Under the pieces are notes generated by a model that was not told where the DNA came from, did not search any database, and saw only the letters and a program-made list of their open reading frames with translations. Shown one piece after another: positions 32,021 through 41,113 of a stretch of DNA of 64,000 nt; the stretch's first letter is position 1; each line of letters opens with the position of its first letter. Source of the DNA: Rhodocyclaceae bacterium. GTDB lineage: Bacteria > Pseudomonadota > Gammaproteobacteria > Burkholderiales > Rhodocyclaceae. Where the stretch lies: assembly GCA_006218025.1 (NCBI GenBank), contig VBWA01000016.1:1-64000 (forward strand), read 5' to 3'. Both the position numbers and the translations under genes were made by a program.

Positions 32021-33427
32021 ATGAGCAGCAAGCTTCAACAAGTGGGTCTGGTGGTATCCGGTCTGATCGCCGGCATTTTCGTCAGTCTGAATTTTTCCGC
32101 CAGCGCCGCCAAGGATGAGGCCCTGTCGGCCTTGCCGATCGAGGAGCTGCGCAGCTTCGCCGATGTCTACAACGCGATCAAGCAGGGCTATGTCGAGCCG
32201 GTCGACGACAAGAAACTGATCACCCATGCGATCAGCGGCATGCTGGCCAATCTCGATCCGCACTCGGCCTATCTTGATGCGGACTCGTTCAAGGAGCTGC
32301 AAGTCAGCACCCAGGGCGAGTTCGGCGGCCTCGGCATCGAAGTCGGTATGGAAGACGGCTTCGTCAAGGTGGTATCCCCGATCGAGGACACGCCGGCGTT
32401 CAAGGCCGGACTGAAGCCCGGCGACCTGATCATCAAGCTTGACGACACTCCCGTCAAAGGGCTCACGCTCAACGACGCCGTGAAGAAGATGCGCGGCAAG
32501 CCGAAGACCCAGATCCGGCTCACCATCGTGCGCAAGGGCGAAGCCAAGCCGTTCGAAGTCACGCTGACACGCGAGAAGATCAAGGTGCAGAGCGTCAAAT
32601 CCAAGCTGCTCGAAGGCGGCTATGGCTACCTGCGGGTAACCCAGTTCCAGGAGGAAACCGCGCCTGACGTGGTGAAGCACCTTGAAAGGCTGGCGAAGGA
32701 GGACAAGGACGCCAAGGGTACCGGCATCAAGGGCCTGGTGCTCGATCTGCGCAACGACCCGGGTGGCCTGCTCAACGGCGCCGTCGGCGTTTCCGCCGCC
32801 TTCCTCGAGCCCAAGACGCTTGTCACCTCGACCGACGGCCGCACCGAGGACGCCAAGCGTCGCTATATGGCAAGCCCCGAGGACTACCAGCGCGGCCACA
32901 AGGATGATTTCATGAAGAATCTTCCCGCCTTCGCCAAAACCACGCCGATGGTGGTGCTGGTCAACGCCGGCTCGGCCTCCGCTTCCGAAATCGTCGCCGG
33001 CGCCCTGCAGGACCACAAGCGTGCCGTGGTGATGGGCACCCAGACCTTCGGCAAGGGTTCGGTGCAAACCGTTTTGCCGCTGTCCAACAATGCCGCGATC
33101 AAGCTCACCACCGCGCGCTACTTCACACCCTCGGGCCGTTCCATCCAGGCCAAGGGCATTACGCCGGACATCATCGTCGAGGAAACCGCGAACGGCGGCT
33201 CGCGCGAGCGTGTGCGCGAAGCCGATCTCGAGCGTCACCTCGGCGGCGACAAGGAGAAGGCCGCAGAGCCGGCGGCGCCCAAGCCGCAGACCAAGAGCGA
33301 CAAGAAGGGCAAGAGCGAAGAGGCGGACGAGTCGCCGCACGTGCCGCTCGAGTTCGCCTCGAAGAAGGACTACCAGCTCAGCCAGGCGGTGAACCTGCTA
33401 AAGGCCTGGCAGATCATCAAGCGCTGA
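32021..33427 (+). CDS. ctpA: S41-family C-terminal processing peptidase
   Basis: The 468-residue periplasmic protease has a signal-anchor (about residues 7-29), a PDZ domain (about 95-175, GLGIEVGMEDGFVKVVSPIEDTPA) and the S41 core. The catalytic Ser lies in GSASASEIVAGAL and the Lys in FGKGSVQT. It cleaves protein C-termini, including murein hydrolases. The ATG with CGGAG upstream is preferred to a frame overlapping the envC-like gene. The C-terminal tail is Lys/Glu-rich. Confidence 0.93.
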   Translation: MSSKLQQVGLVVSGLIAGIFVSLNFSASAAKDEALSALPIEELRSFADVYNAIKQGYVEPVDDKKLITHAISGMLANLDPHSAYLDADSFKELQVSTQGEFGGLGIEVGMEDGFVKVVSPIEDTPAFKAGLKPGDLIIKLDDTPVKGLTLNDAVKKMRGKPKTQIRLTIVRKGEAKPFEVTLTREKIKVQSVKSKLLEGGYGYLRVTQFQEETAPDVVKHLERLAKEDKDAKGTGIKGLVLDLRNDPGGLLNGAVGVSAAFLEPKTLVTSTDGRTEDAKRRYMASPEDYQRGHKDDFMKNLPAFAKTTPMVVLVNAGSASASEIVAGALQDHKRAVVMGTQTFGKGSVQTVLPLSNNAAIKLTTARYFTPSGRSIQAKGITPDIIVEETANGGSRERVREADLERHLGGDKEKAAEPAAPKPQTKSDKKGKSEEADESPHVPLEFASKKDYQLSQAVNLLKAWQIIKR

Positions 33428-33444
33428 GAGCCGGGACGCGGACG

Positions 33445-33927
33445 ATGAGCCGAATGAACCCTGAAAAGGCGCGCGAGCTGCGGGATGAGCTGCGCGACGG
33501 CAGGCGGCGCAAGCGTCCTGCAGCCTTCGTTCCGCAACCGGGCACGCGCAAGCACCGCGAGCTGCGCTTCGACCATCGGCACCCGGAACATGTCGAGGAG
33601 GCCCGCAGGCTCCTGTCAGGGCTCGAAGGCATGGATATCGATACCGGACTGGCGCCCTACAGTCTTTCGATCTGGTACGAAATCAGCAGCTATTCGCTGG
33701 AAGGACTCGAAGCCGCGCTGGTGCGGCAGGGCTTTCATCTCGACAACAGCCTCTACAGCAAAGTGGTGCGGACCGTGGTGTATTTCTGCGAGGAAACGCA
33801 GATGCGCAACATGCGCGTCCCTGAGCGCCTGATCAAGAAATCGCACGAGATCTATTCCAAAGCGTGGGAACACCACCCGCACGGCGATCACGACGACACC
33901 CCGCCGGAACTGAGGCAGGACAGGTGA
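33445..33927 (+). CDS. Conserved hypothetical protein
   Basis: I do not recognise this 160-residue protein. The N-terminus is very basic (about 35 residues, many Arg), the middle looks like an alpha-beta domain (LSIWYEISSYSLEGLEAALVRQGFHLDNSLYSKVVRTVVYFCEE), and the C-terminus is His/Asp-rich. The middle segment resembles a small NIL/ACT-like regulatory fold, but that is only an impression. It lies between ctpA and moeB; its stop overlaps the moeB GTG. Confidence 0.7.
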   Translation: MSRMNPEKARELRDELRDGRRRKRPAAFVPQPGTRKHRELRFDHRHPEHVEEARRLLSGLEGMDIDTGLAPYSLSIWYEISSYSLEGLEAALVRQGFHLDNSLYSKVVRTVVYFCEETQMRNMRVPERLIKKSHEIYSKAWEHHPHGDHDDTPPELRQDR

Positions 33928-34679
33928 CCGACGACCAGCTGCTGCGCTACAGCCGCCACATCCTGCTGCCGCAGATCGGCATCGAAGGGCAGGAGAACAT
34001 CGTCAATGCTCGCGCTCTGGTCATCGGCGCCGGCGGCCTGGGTTCCCCGGCCGCCTACTACCTTGCCTCGGCCGGCGTCGGCACGCTGGTGCTGGCCGAT
34101 GGCGACACGGTCGACCTGACCAATCTGCAACGCCAGATCCTGCATCGCACCGACGCCGTCGGCATGGCCAAGAGCGAATCCGGCAAGCGTACGCTGAACG
34201 AGATCAATCCGGAATGCCGCGTCATCGCGCTCAGCGAGCGTCTTTCCGGCCCGCGGCTGGATCAGGAAGTGGCGCTGGCCGACATCGTGCTCGACTGCTG
34301 CGACAACTTCGCCACGCGCCATGCCGTCAATCGCGCCTGCGTCAAATTCGCCAAACCCCTGGTGTCCGGTGCGGCGATCCGTTTCGACGGTCAGGTGGCG
34401 GTATTCGATTCGCGCCTGCCGAACGCACCGTGCTACCACTGCCTGTTTCCTGAAGGGCAGGATGTCGAGGAAGTGCGCTGCGCGGTAATGGGCGTTTTCG
34501 CGCCGCTGACCGGCATCATCGGTACCGTGCAGGCGGCCGAAGCCCTCAAGCTGCTGATCGGTTGCGGCACCAGCCTCGCCGGACGCCTGCTGCTGCTCGA
34601 CGGTCTCGGCATGGAATGGCGCGAGATCCGCGTACCGCGCGATCCGGACTGCGCGGTGTGCCGGACAGCGACCGCCTGA
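33924..34679 (+). CDS. moeB: MoeB/ThiF-family adenylyltransferase
   Basis: The 251-residue E1-like enzyme adenylates the C-terminal Gly-Gly of a sulfur carrier such as MoaD or ThiS. The ATP-binding GAGGLGSPAAYYLASAGVGTL, the substrate Asp in LADGDTVDLTNLQRQILH, and zinc cysteine pairs (CYHC and the final CAVC) are present. The GTG start fits the family beginning (TDDQLLRYSRHILLPQIG) and overlaps the preceding stop. MoeB is preferred over ThiF because no thiamine genes are nearby, but either is possible. Confidence 0.88.
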   Translation: MTDDQLLRYSRHILLPQIGIEGQENIVNARALVIGAGGLGSPAAYYLASAGVGTLVLADGDTVDLTNLQRQILHRTDAVGMAKSESGKRTLNEINPECRVIALSERLSGPRLDQEVALADIVLDCCDNFATRHAVNRACVKFAKPLVSGAAIRFDGQVAVFDSRLPNAPCYHCLFPEGQDVEEVRCAVMGVFAPLTGIIGTVQAAEALKLLIGCGTSLAGRLLLLDGLGMEWREIRVPRDPDCAVCRTATA

Positions 34680-34700
34680 CTCGGCGGCAGACCGAAGAAT

Positions 34701-35099
34701 TCAGAACAGCTGCCGGTGCCGCAAGCGGCCCGGCGCGTGGCTGAGCGCGACCGAGAACGCCAGCACGAACCAGAACAGCGGCAGGCGCCCCGCCTCCCAG
34801 ACCACCAGCAGCACTACCAGCGCAAGCTTCAGCAGCGTGCCGAGGCCCTTGGCCTGGCGAAAGTAGAGAGGGTTTGCCCAGGCATCGAGGGCAACGATGC
34901 CGAGGCCCGAGACCAGCATCAGCGCGCCCCAGTTAGCGCCGCCGCTCATGCCGGCCAGCACCACGGCCGAAATCCCTGCCAGACCGGCAATGTGAAACAC
35001 GCGCAGGACGTTGATCAGCAGCCCGCGGCCCGGAAAGTCGCGATGGCCATCGTCCTCACGCAAGGCGGGCTCGGATACGAAAGTCGGCGCCGACGACAC
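34701..35099 (-). CDS. Small membrane protein
   Basis: The 132-residue protein has about four membrane segments (starting LLINVLRVFHIAGLAGISAVV) and a basic tail. I do not recognise a family with certainty; the pattern resembles small conserved betaproteobacterial membrane proteins. Its GTG start lies 44 bases inside the end of ribD, so it is probably co-transcribed with it. Confidence 0.65.
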   Translation of the reverse strand: MSSAPTFVSEPALREDDGHRDFPGRGLLINVLRVFHIAGLAGISAVVLAGMSGGANWGALMLVSGLGIVALDAWANPLYFRQAKGLGTLLKLALVVLLVVWEAGRLPLFWFVLAFSVALSHAPGRLRHRQLF

Positions 35100-36153
35100 G
35101 GCGCTCGATGATGTTCAGGCGCCTTGCACCCGCCAGATCGGTAAGTTCCGCCAGGCCGAACATGCCGCGCGCGGCATCGCCGATCAACATCGGCGCCTGA
35201 TAGATCAGCAGCTCATCGACGCAGCCTTCGCGCAGCAGCGAACCATTGAGCCGCGTGCCGGCTTCGGCCAGCACTTCATTGATGCCGCGCCGGCCAAGCT
35301 CCTGCATGAGATCCGCAAGCTCCACCTTGCCCTGTGCGTTGGGCAGCAGCACGATCTCGGCGCCACGCGCGCGCAGGGCTGCGCTGCGTGCTGCATCGTC
35401 CTGCGCCGCCGCGATCAGCACATTGCCGCCTTCGAGCACCGCCGCATCGGGCGGCGTTTCGAGCCGGCTGTCGATCACCACCCTGAGCGGCTGGCGTGTG
35501 GTCTGCACGTCGCGCACGGTGAGCCGCGGGTTGTCGTCCTTCACCGTACCGATGCCGGTCAGCACGGCGCAGGATCGCGCGCGCCAGTGGTGGGCATCGC
35601 GTCGCGCTTCGGCGCCGGTGATCCATTGCGAAACGCCGTTGTTGAGGGCCGTCTTGCCATCCAGGCTGGCCGCCACTTTCAGCCGCAGCCAGGGCCGGCC
35701 GCGCGTCATGCGCGACACGAAACCGATGTTGAGTTCCCGCGCCTCGGTTTCAAGCAAGCCGCTGGCCACATCGATGCCGGTCTTGGCAATCCGCGCCATC
35801 CCCTGCCCGGCCACCAATGGATTCGGATCCTGCATCGCAACCACCACGCGGGCGACGCCGGCAGCGATCAGCGCATCGGCACACGGCGGCGTGCGTCCAA
35901 AATGGCTGCAGGGTTCCAGCGTGACGTAGGCCGTGGCGCCTTTTGCCGTACCACCAGCGCCGACTATTGCAAGGAGGGCCGCCGCTTCGGCATGCGGCAG
36001 GCCGGCTTTCTCGTGCCAGCCCTCGCCGATAAGCTTGCCATCCCTGACCACGACGCAGCCGACGCGGGGATTGGGTGTCGTGCCGTACAGGCCGCGCTGA
36101 GCCAGTTGCAGGGCGCGCGCCATGAACGCATGATCGGCCGCCGAGAAGCTCAT
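35056..36153 (-). CDS. ribD: Bifunctional riboflavin deaminase/reductase
   Basis: RibD carries out the second and third steps of riboflavin synthesis. The N-terminal deaminase has the zinc motif HAEAAA and PCSHFGRTPPC (residues about 50-90). The C-terminal reductase (about 150-360) has RPWLRLKVAASLDGKTAL and LAEAGTRLNGSLL. Length 365 is typical. It follows nrdR by 25 bases, a common association. Confidence 0.95.
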   Translation of the reverse strand: MSFSAADHAFMARALQLAQRGLYGTTPNPRVGCVVVRDGKLIGEGWHEKAGLPHAEAAALLAIVGAGGTAKGATAYVTLEPCSHFGRTPPCADALIAAGVARVVVAMQDPNPLVAGQGMARIAKTGIDVASGLLETEARELNIGFVSRMTRGRPWLRLKVAASLDGKTALNNGVSQWITGAEARRDAHHWRARSCAVLTGIGTVKDDNPRLTVRDVQTTRQPLRVVIDSRLETPPDAAVLEGGNVLIAAAQDDAARSAALRARGAEIVLLPNAQGKVELADLMQELGRRGINEVLAEAGTRLNGSLLREGCVDELLIYQAPMLIGDAARGMFGLAELTDLAGARRLNIIERRVVGADFRIRARLA

Positions 36154-36178
36154 GCGCCGCTCATGTGCCGCATGACGG

Positions 36179-36652
36179 TCACGATTTGGCCCGGGGCTGC
36201 CGCGGCTTCTTGATTTCGCGGATGGCGTCGGAAAATTCGTCGACGTCCTCGAAGTTGCGGTACACCGAGGCGAAGCGGATATAGGCCACCTTGTCGAGCT
36301 TCTTCAGCTCGCGCATCACCAGTTCGCCGATGCGATCGGATGCCACTTCGCGCAATGCGAGCTGCACCAGCTTTTCCTCGATGCGATCGAGCGCAAGATC
36401 AATGCTCTCGGTGGTGACCGGCCGCTTTCTCATCGCCAGCATCATGCTGGCCTTCAGCTTGTCGCGGTCATACTCGGTGCGGCTGCCGTTCTTCTTCACG
36501 ACCTGCGGCAGCTGCAACTCCACCCGCTCGTAGGTAGTGAAGCGCTTGTCGCAGGCGAGGCAACGACGGCGACGGCGCACGGTGTCGCCGTCCTCGTTCT
36601 CCCGGGTGTCAACGACCTGGGTGTTCTCGTCGCCGCAGTAGGGGCATTTCAT
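36179..36652 (-). CDS. nrdR: Ribonucleotide reductase repressor NrdR
   Basis: This 157-residue repressor has the zinc ribbon [17 protein letters not shown] with C3/C6 and C31/C34 ([19 protein letters not shown]) and the ATP-cone domain (about 49-139). The ATG at the zinc ribbon is the canonical start. It is coupled to glyA, five bases upstream, and precedes ribD. Confidence 0.96.
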   Translation of the reverse strand: MKCPYCGDENTQVVDTRENEDGDTVRRRRRCLACDKRFTTYERVELQLPQVVKKNGSRTEYDRDKLKASMMLAMRKRPVTTESIDLALDRIEEKLVQLALREVASDRIGELVMRELKKLDKVAYIRFASVYRNFEDVDEFSDAIREIKKPRQPRAKS

Positions 36653-36657
36653 GGCGT

Positions 36658-37902
36658 TCAGCCATACACCGGAAACTTCTTGCACAAGGCCGCCACTTCG
36701 CCGCGCACCCGCGCCAGCACCGCCTCGTCGTGCGGCGCATCGAGCACGTCGGCGATCAGCTCGGCGACCTGTTCGGCTTCGATTTCGGTGAAACCGCGCG
36801 TGGTCATGGCCGGCGTGCCGAGGCGGATGCCGGAGGTGACGAAGGGCTTCTGCGGATCATTCGGGATGGCGTTCTTGTTCACCGTGATGTGGGCGCGGCC
36901 CAGTGCGGCTTCGGCGTCCTTGCCGGTGATGTTCTTGGCCTGCAGATCGACCAGAAACACATGCGACTCGGTGCGTCCGGAAACGATGCGCAGGCCGCGG
37001 CTCTTCAAGACCTTGGCCATTACCTGGGCGTTCTCGATCACCTGTTCCTGATAGTCGCGAAACTCGGACGTCATCGCCTCCTTGAAGGCCACGGCCTTGG
37101 CCGCGATGACATGTTCCAGCGGACCACCCTGCAAGCCGGGGAAGATCGCCGAGTTGATCGCTTTTTCGTGCTCGGCACGCATCAGGATCAAACCGCCGCG
37201 CGGTCCGCGCAGGGTCTTGTGCGTGGTCGAGGTGACGACGTCGGCGTGCGGCACCGGATTCGGATAGAAGCCGGCGGCGACGAGGCCGGCGTAGTGCGCC
37301 ATGTCCACCATGAAAATGGCGCCGACCGCCTTCGCCACCTTGGCGAAGCGCTCGAAGTCGATCTTCAGCGCGTAGGCCGAAGCGCCGGCGATGATCAGCT
37401 TGGGCTTGTGCTCGTGGGCCAGTCGTTCCATTTCCGCATAGTCGATTTCCTCGTTCTCGTCGAGGCCGTAGGGCACGATATTGAACCACTTGCCGGACAT
37501 GTTCAGCGCCATGCCGTGGGTCAGGTGGCCGCCGGCGGCCAGGTTCATGCCGAGGACGGTGTCACCGGGCTTGAGGAAGGCCATGAACACGGCCTGATTG
37601 GCCTGCGAGCCGGAGTTGGGCTGGACATTGGCGGCGTCGGCGCCGAACAGTTTCTTGGCGCGATCGATGGCCAGTTGCTCTGCGACATCGACATACTCGC
37701 AGCCGCCGTAGTAACGCTTGCCCGGATAGCCCTCGGCATACTTGTTGGTCAGCTGCGAACCCTGCGCTTCCATCACGGGCCAGGAGACGTAGTTCTCGGA
37801 GGCGATCAGCTCGATGTGATCTTCCTGACGGCGGTTTTCGTTCTGAATCGCGGCCCAGAGATCCGGGTCGCTCTTGGCGAGGGTGTTCTGCTTGGAAAAC
37901 AT
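36658..37902 (-). CDS. glyA: Serine hydroxymethyltransferase
   Basis: GlyA converts serine and tetrahydrofolate into glycine and 5,10-methylene-THF. The 414-residue protein has [36 protein letters not shown] near the start and the PLP-lysine motif [15 protein letters not shown]. It heads the leftward glyA-nrdR-ribD run. The 190 bases upstream hold a curious direct repeat rather than a recognisable riboswitch. Confidence 0.97.
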   Translation of the reverse strand: MFSKQNTLAKSDPDLWAAIQNENRRQEDHIELIASENYVSWPVMEAQGSQLTNKYAEGYPGKRYYGGCEYVDVAEQLAIDRAKKLFGADAANVQPNSGSQANQAVFMAFLKPGDTVLGMNLAAGGHLTHGMALNMSGKWFNIVPYGLDENEEIDYAEMERLAHEHKPKLIIAGASAYALKIDFERFAKVAKAVGAIFMVDMAHYAGLVAAGFYPNPVPHADVVTSTTHKTLRGPRGGLILMRAEHEKAINSAIFPGLQGGPLEHVIAAKAVAFKEAMTSEFRDYQEQVIENAQVMAKVLKSRGLRIVSGRTESHVFLVDLQAKNITGKDAEAALGRAHITVNKNAIPNDPQKPFVTSGIRLGTPAMTTRGFTEIEAEQVAELIADVLDAPHDEAVLARVRGEVAALCKKFPVYG

Positions 37903-37921
37903 TTTTTGGCTTTCAAATAAA

Positions 37922-38026
37922 TGTTTCAGTGAAGGCTAACGCGCAGCGTTATGTCGAAACTAAAACATGAAGACAAGTGCTTCAGTGAAGACACAAAGCG
38001 CAGCGTTATGCCGAAACTAAAACATG
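37922..38026. repeat. Tandem direct repeat upstream of glyA
   Basis: Two copies of a roughly 47-base unit, about 37922-37968 and 37978-38026, share TTCAGTGAAG, CGCAGCGTTATG and CGAAACTAAAACATG, with differences between. They lie in the 189-base gap between glyA and the phosphatase gene, where the glyA promoter should be. The unit has no clear palindrome. It may be a duplicated regulatory site or a simple segmental duplication. Confidence 0.65.
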
Positions 38027-38091
38027 GCGGAATCCGTAGATGGATGGAAGCCGCGGATTTTAGCATCCGGCCCCGGGAGTCCAACCGGCCG

Positions 38092-38724
38092 CTATTCAAG
38101 CATTTCGTCCAGCGCGCGTTGCAGATGCGCGCAGTCGGCCCAGGAGATCAGCCGCCAGCCCGCATCGCCGTGCTCCACCCAGTTGAAGGCCGCATTCGGC
38201 AGCGAAAAATCGCGCGGCACATCGAGCGCCCGACCGGTCGCGGCGCGATGGACGATATCGAGTACGCCGCCGTGGGTGAAGACCAACACGCTCTGTCCGG
38301 CGTGGCGCGCCGCCAGAGTACCAAGCTCGCCCATGATGCGCGCCGCAAAGACAATCAGGGATTCGCCGGTCTCGCAGTCGTAATCCGGCGTCCGCGCCTG
38401 ATGATGATGGAGCACGTCCGGCCGCTGCACTCTGGCTTCCTGTGCGGTGACGCCCTGCAGCACGCCGAAATGGCGTTCGCGCAAAGTCGGCGCTGGCGAC
38501 ACGGCGAGACCGAGCCCGGCCGTCGCAATTTGCGCCGTGCGCCATGCGCGCAGCAGGTCGCTACTATAAACCGCCGCAAAGGAATGTTCCGCCAGACCGG
38601 CTCTCACCGCGCGCGCCTGCGCTTCGCCGATCGCGTTGAGATCGATGTCGATCTGTCCCTGAATGCGCTTCTCGCCATTCCAGTCGGTTTCGCCGTGGCG
38701 GACAAGACAGAAGCAGGTCGTCAT
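38092..38724 (-). CDS. Histidine phosphatase family protein
   Basis: The 210-residue protein belongs to the phosphoglycerate-mutase-like phosphatases. The catalytic LVRHGETDWN begins near residue 7, YSSDLLRAWRTAQ lies near 53, ERHFGVLQG near 83, and the second His is in VFTHGGVLDIVH. It lacks the length and the gpmA-specific motifs, so it is a phosphatase rather than a mutase; the substrate is not evident. It ends the leftward pair after lldR. Confidence 0.85.
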   Translation of the reverse strand: MTTCFCLVRHGETDWNGEKRIQGQIDIDLNAIGEAQARAVRAGLAEHSFAAVYSSDLLRAWRTAQIATAGLGLAVSPAPTLRERHFGVLQGVTAQEARVQRPDVLHHHQARTPDYDCETGESLIVFAARIMGELGTLAARHAGQSVLVFTHGGVLDIVHRAATGRALDVPRDFSLPNAAFNWVEHGDAGWRLISWADCAHLQRALDEMLE

Positions 38725-38741
38725 GGGTCGGCGCCGGAAAG

Positions 38742-39500
38742 TTACTTGCCGACTTCGAGACGGCGCTGCGCGCTCTCGCGACGGGACTCGCGCTTCAGGC
38801 TTTCGGCCAGGGTGTCGCGAACGTAATCGACATGCTTCGCCGCCTGCCGGCCGGCGGCCGCCTGATCGCCCTGCATGATCGACTCAAAGATCGACTGATG
38901 CTGCCGCCGCAGGAGTTCGCGCGCTTGCGGCGCCTGCATCAGCTCCGCCAGATTGAGCTGCAGGCTGTCCTGCAACAGGCGCAACAGGCTGGCGGTCAAG
39001 TGGCCAATGATGGCGTTGTGCGCGGCCTCGGCAACCGCCTGATGAAACGCCAGGTCGGCCGCCGCAACGACCTCCAGCGCGCCGTCGCGATAGGCCTGGT
39101 CGAGCGTGTCGAAACACCGTTGCAGGCGCGCCTTGTCCTCCGCCGTGGCGCGCTCGGCAGCGCAGGCGGCCGCCTTGGCCTCGAGCAACTCGCGAAACTC
39201 CAGCAGGTCCTCGCGCACCGAGGCGTGCTTCCGCAGCAAGCCCTCCCAAGGCTCCAGAAATCCTGCGTCGAGCCGGTCGGTGACGTAGGTGCCGCCTCCT
39301 TGCCGGCTGCTCAGCAGCCCCCGCGACACCAGCTTCTGCAGGCCCTCGCGCAAGGAAGCCCGCGACACCCCGAGTTGCGTCGACAGCTCGCGCTCCGCCG
39401 GCAGGCGATCGCCGGCCTTCCAGGAACCTTCCAGAATGCGCTGTTCGAGCTCGGCGGCAATCGAATCGGAGAGCTTCCGGGCGTTGAGTCGATGTTCCAT
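38742..39500 (-). CDS. lldR: FadR/GntR-family regulator, LldR-like
   Basis: The 252-residue protein has an N-terminal winged helix (about 8-75, ILEGSWKAGDRLPAERELSTQLGVSRASLREGLQKLVSRGLL) and a C-terminal all-helical FCD ligand domain with histidines for metal binding (LAFHQAVAEAAHN, RRQHQSI). It lies divergent from the lactate-utilisation operon, and two palindromes TGGTCTGACCA sit between them, which are the kind of sites bound by LldR/PdhR. It probably represses the operon until lactate binds. Confidence 0.88.
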   Translation of the reverse strand: MEHRLNARKLSDSIAAELEQRILEGSWKAGDRLPAERELSTQLGVSRASLREGLQKLVSRGLLSSRQGGGTYVTDRLDAGFLEPWEGLLRKHASVREDLLEFRELLEAKAAACAAERATAEDKARLQRCFDTLDQAYRDGALEVVAAADLAFHQAVAEAAHNAIIGHLTASLLRLLQDSLQLNLAELMQAPQARELLRRQHQSIFESIMQGDQAAAGRQAAKHVDYVRDTLAESLKRESRRESAQRRLEVGK

Positions 39501-39526
39501 GGGCTTAGCGCTGCGTCGTCATCTTA

Positions 39527-39537
39527 TGGTCTGACCA
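39527..39537. promoter_or_regulatory. LldR/PdhR-type operator 1
   Basis: TGGTCTGACCA fits the TGGTnnnACCA consensus of FadR-family regulators of the LldR/PdhR type. It lies 27 bases before the lldR start, placing it in the lldR promoter or leader, which suggests autoregulation. Confidence 0.8.
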
Positions 39538-39581
39538 GTATCCATGATAGCAGTCAATTTTTTACCAACGGCAACATATTC

Positions 39582-39611
39582 TTGACAGGCTTGGCAAAAG
39601 AAAATATATTG
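39582..39611 (+). promoter_or_regulatory. Promoter of the lactate operon
   Basis: TTGACA and TATATT are separated by 18 bases, a strong sigma70 match. The expected start is near 39618, a few bases before operator 2. Confidence 0.75.
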
Positions 39612-39622
39612 CCGCCTCGATT

Positions 39623-39633
39623 GGTCTGACCAT
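39623..39633. promoter_or_regulatory. LldR/PdhR-type operator 2
   Basis: A second copy of TGGTCTGACCA, within ATTGGTCTGACCATT, sits just downstream of the predicted start of the lactate operon, a position suited to repression. The two operators are 96 bases apart, so looping by a regulator dimer pair is possible. Confidence 0.82.
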
Positions 39634-39677
39634 TGAACCAACAAAGTGGATTGACCACGCCGTCGAGGAGATTCGTA

Positions 39678-40469
39678 GTGTCCGCTGCGCTCAACGAAGC
39701 ACCCAACTGTCCACGCCGCTACCCGGCCAAGCCGACCGATGTCTATCTGTTCGGCACCTGCGTGCTCGATTTGTTCGATCCCGAGGCCGGCGTCTCTGTC
39801 GTGTCCTTGCTCGAACGCGAGGGGATTCGCGTGCATTACCCGCAGGATCAGACCTGCTGCGGCCAACCCGCCTACACCTCCGGCTTTCCCGACCAGGCGC
39901 GCGCCGTCGCCGCGCGCCAGTTGCCGCTGTTTGCCGGCGACTGGCCCATCGTGGTGCCGTCCGGTTCCTGCGGCGGCATGATGCGCCACCATTGGCCGCG
40001 CCTCTTCGCCGACGATCCGGCGCTGCTTCCGCTGGCGACGTCGATCGCCGAGCGGGTCTTGGAACTCAGCGAATTCCTGCTGCATGTCGTCAAGCCAAGG
40101 TGGCCTCGGGCCGGCGCCGCCGAACGCGTGGTGCTGCATACCTCCTGTTCCGCCCGGCGTGAAATGAACACCCATCTCAGCGCACGCGCCCTGCTCGCCC
40201 AGTTGCCGAACTTGGAAGTGGTCTTGCAGGATCACGAAGCCGAATGCTGCGGCTTCGGCGGCGCCTTTTCCGTGAAACACCCGGAACTCTCCGCGGCGAT
40301 CGCGTCGGACAAGGTCGATGCGCTGGAGGCAACGGCCGCGACGCGCATGGTCTCGGCCGACGGCGGGTGCCTGCTCAACCTCAACGGCACGCTGCAAAAG
40401 CGCGGTTCCGCGCTGCGCGGCGAGCACCTCGCCAGTTTTCTTTGGCAACGCACGCAAGCGCCGGCATGA
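39678..40469 (+). CDS. lutA: Lactate utilisation protein A (LldE/LutA)
   Basis: The 263-residue protein has the two CCG domains that bind an iron-sulfur cluster: QTCCGQPAYTSG near residue 58 and EAECCGFGGAFSVK near 190. With LutB and LutC it forms the complex that oxidises L-lactate to pyruvate. The GTG start is used because GAGGAG lies seven bases upstream; an earlier TTG overlaps operator 2. Confidence 0.92.
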   Translation: MSAALNEAPNCPRRYPAKPTDVYLFGTCVLDLFDPEAGVSVVSLLEREGIRVHYPQDQTCCGQPAYTSGFPDQARAVAARQLPLFAGDWPIVVPSGSCGGMMRHHWPRLFADDPALLPLATSIAERVLELSEFLLHVVKPRWPRAGAAERVVLHTSCSARREMNTHLSARALLAQLPNLEVVLQDHEAECCGFGGAFSVKHPELSAAIASDKVDALEATAATRMVSADGGCLLNLNGTLQKRGSALRGEHLASFLWQRTQAPA

Positions 40470-41113
40470 GCGCCCCGCTCGCTCGCCAGCGCATTCTTGC
40501 CCGCCTGCGCGCCGCCCCGCCGCAAGACATCCCGGCGCCGACGCTGCCGCTCGCGCCGATGCCGGCTTCCGATGAAATTCGGCTTGACCAGTTTCGCCGG
40601 GGCATCGAAGCCTTTCACGCCGAAGTCATCGACGCCCGTCAGCGCACCTGGCAAACTGTGCTGGCCGAGGTCTGCGCGGCGAAGCGGATCGGGACGCTGA
40701 TGCTGCCGCCCGCCGACCTGGCCGACTTGAATCCCTGGCCCGGCGGGCCGCGACTGTCGCGCTTTGATCGGCCGATCGAGATGCACAAGGCCGAGTTGTT
40801 CGATGCTATCGATGCCGGCCTGACCATCGCCGACGGTGCGATCGCCGATACCGGCACGCTGATCCAGGCCGATCCCCGCCGCATGCCGCGCACGCTCTCG
40901 CTGGTGCCGCCGATCCACATCTGCCTGCTCGATCCGCGCTGCATTTATCCCAGCCTGCAGGGGGCACTCGCGGCCACGCCCTGGAAGCAGGCGATGCCCT
41001 CGAATCTGATCTTCATCAGCGGACCGTCGAAGACCGCCGACATCCAGCAAACCATGGCCTATGGCGCGCATGGCCCGCGCGAACTCATCGTGCTGCTGAC
41101 GGCGGGCACATGA
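40466..41113 (+). CDS. lutC: Lactate utilisation protein C (LldG/LutC)
   Basis: The 215-residue protein is the DUF162/LUD-domain subunit, with GLTIADGAIADTGTLI and FISGPSKTADIQQTMAYGAHGP near the C-terminus. It overlaps lutA (ATGA) and lutB by four bases. The order lutA-lutC-lutB differs from lutABC of Bacillus. Confidence 0.92.
   Translation: MSAPLARQRILARLRAAPPQDIPAPTLPLAPMPASDEIRLDQFRRGIEAFHAEVIDARQRTWQTVLAEVCAAKRIGTLMLPPADLADLNPWPGGPRLSRFDRPIEMHKAELFDAIDAGLTIADGAIADTGTLIQADPRRMPRTLSLVPPIHICLLDPRCIYPSLQGALAATPWKQAMPSNLIFISGPSKTADIQQTMAYGAHGPRELIVLLTAGT

Noticed and set aside
35011-36213. A 400-codon rightward frame opposite ribD
   Set aside because: Shadow of ribD. It crosses three leftward genes and has no plausible start or motif.
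37903-38091. Glycine riboswitch upstream of glyA
   Set aside because: The conserved stems and tandem aptamer layout are not apparent. The duplicated unit is a direct sequence repeat without the expected pairing.
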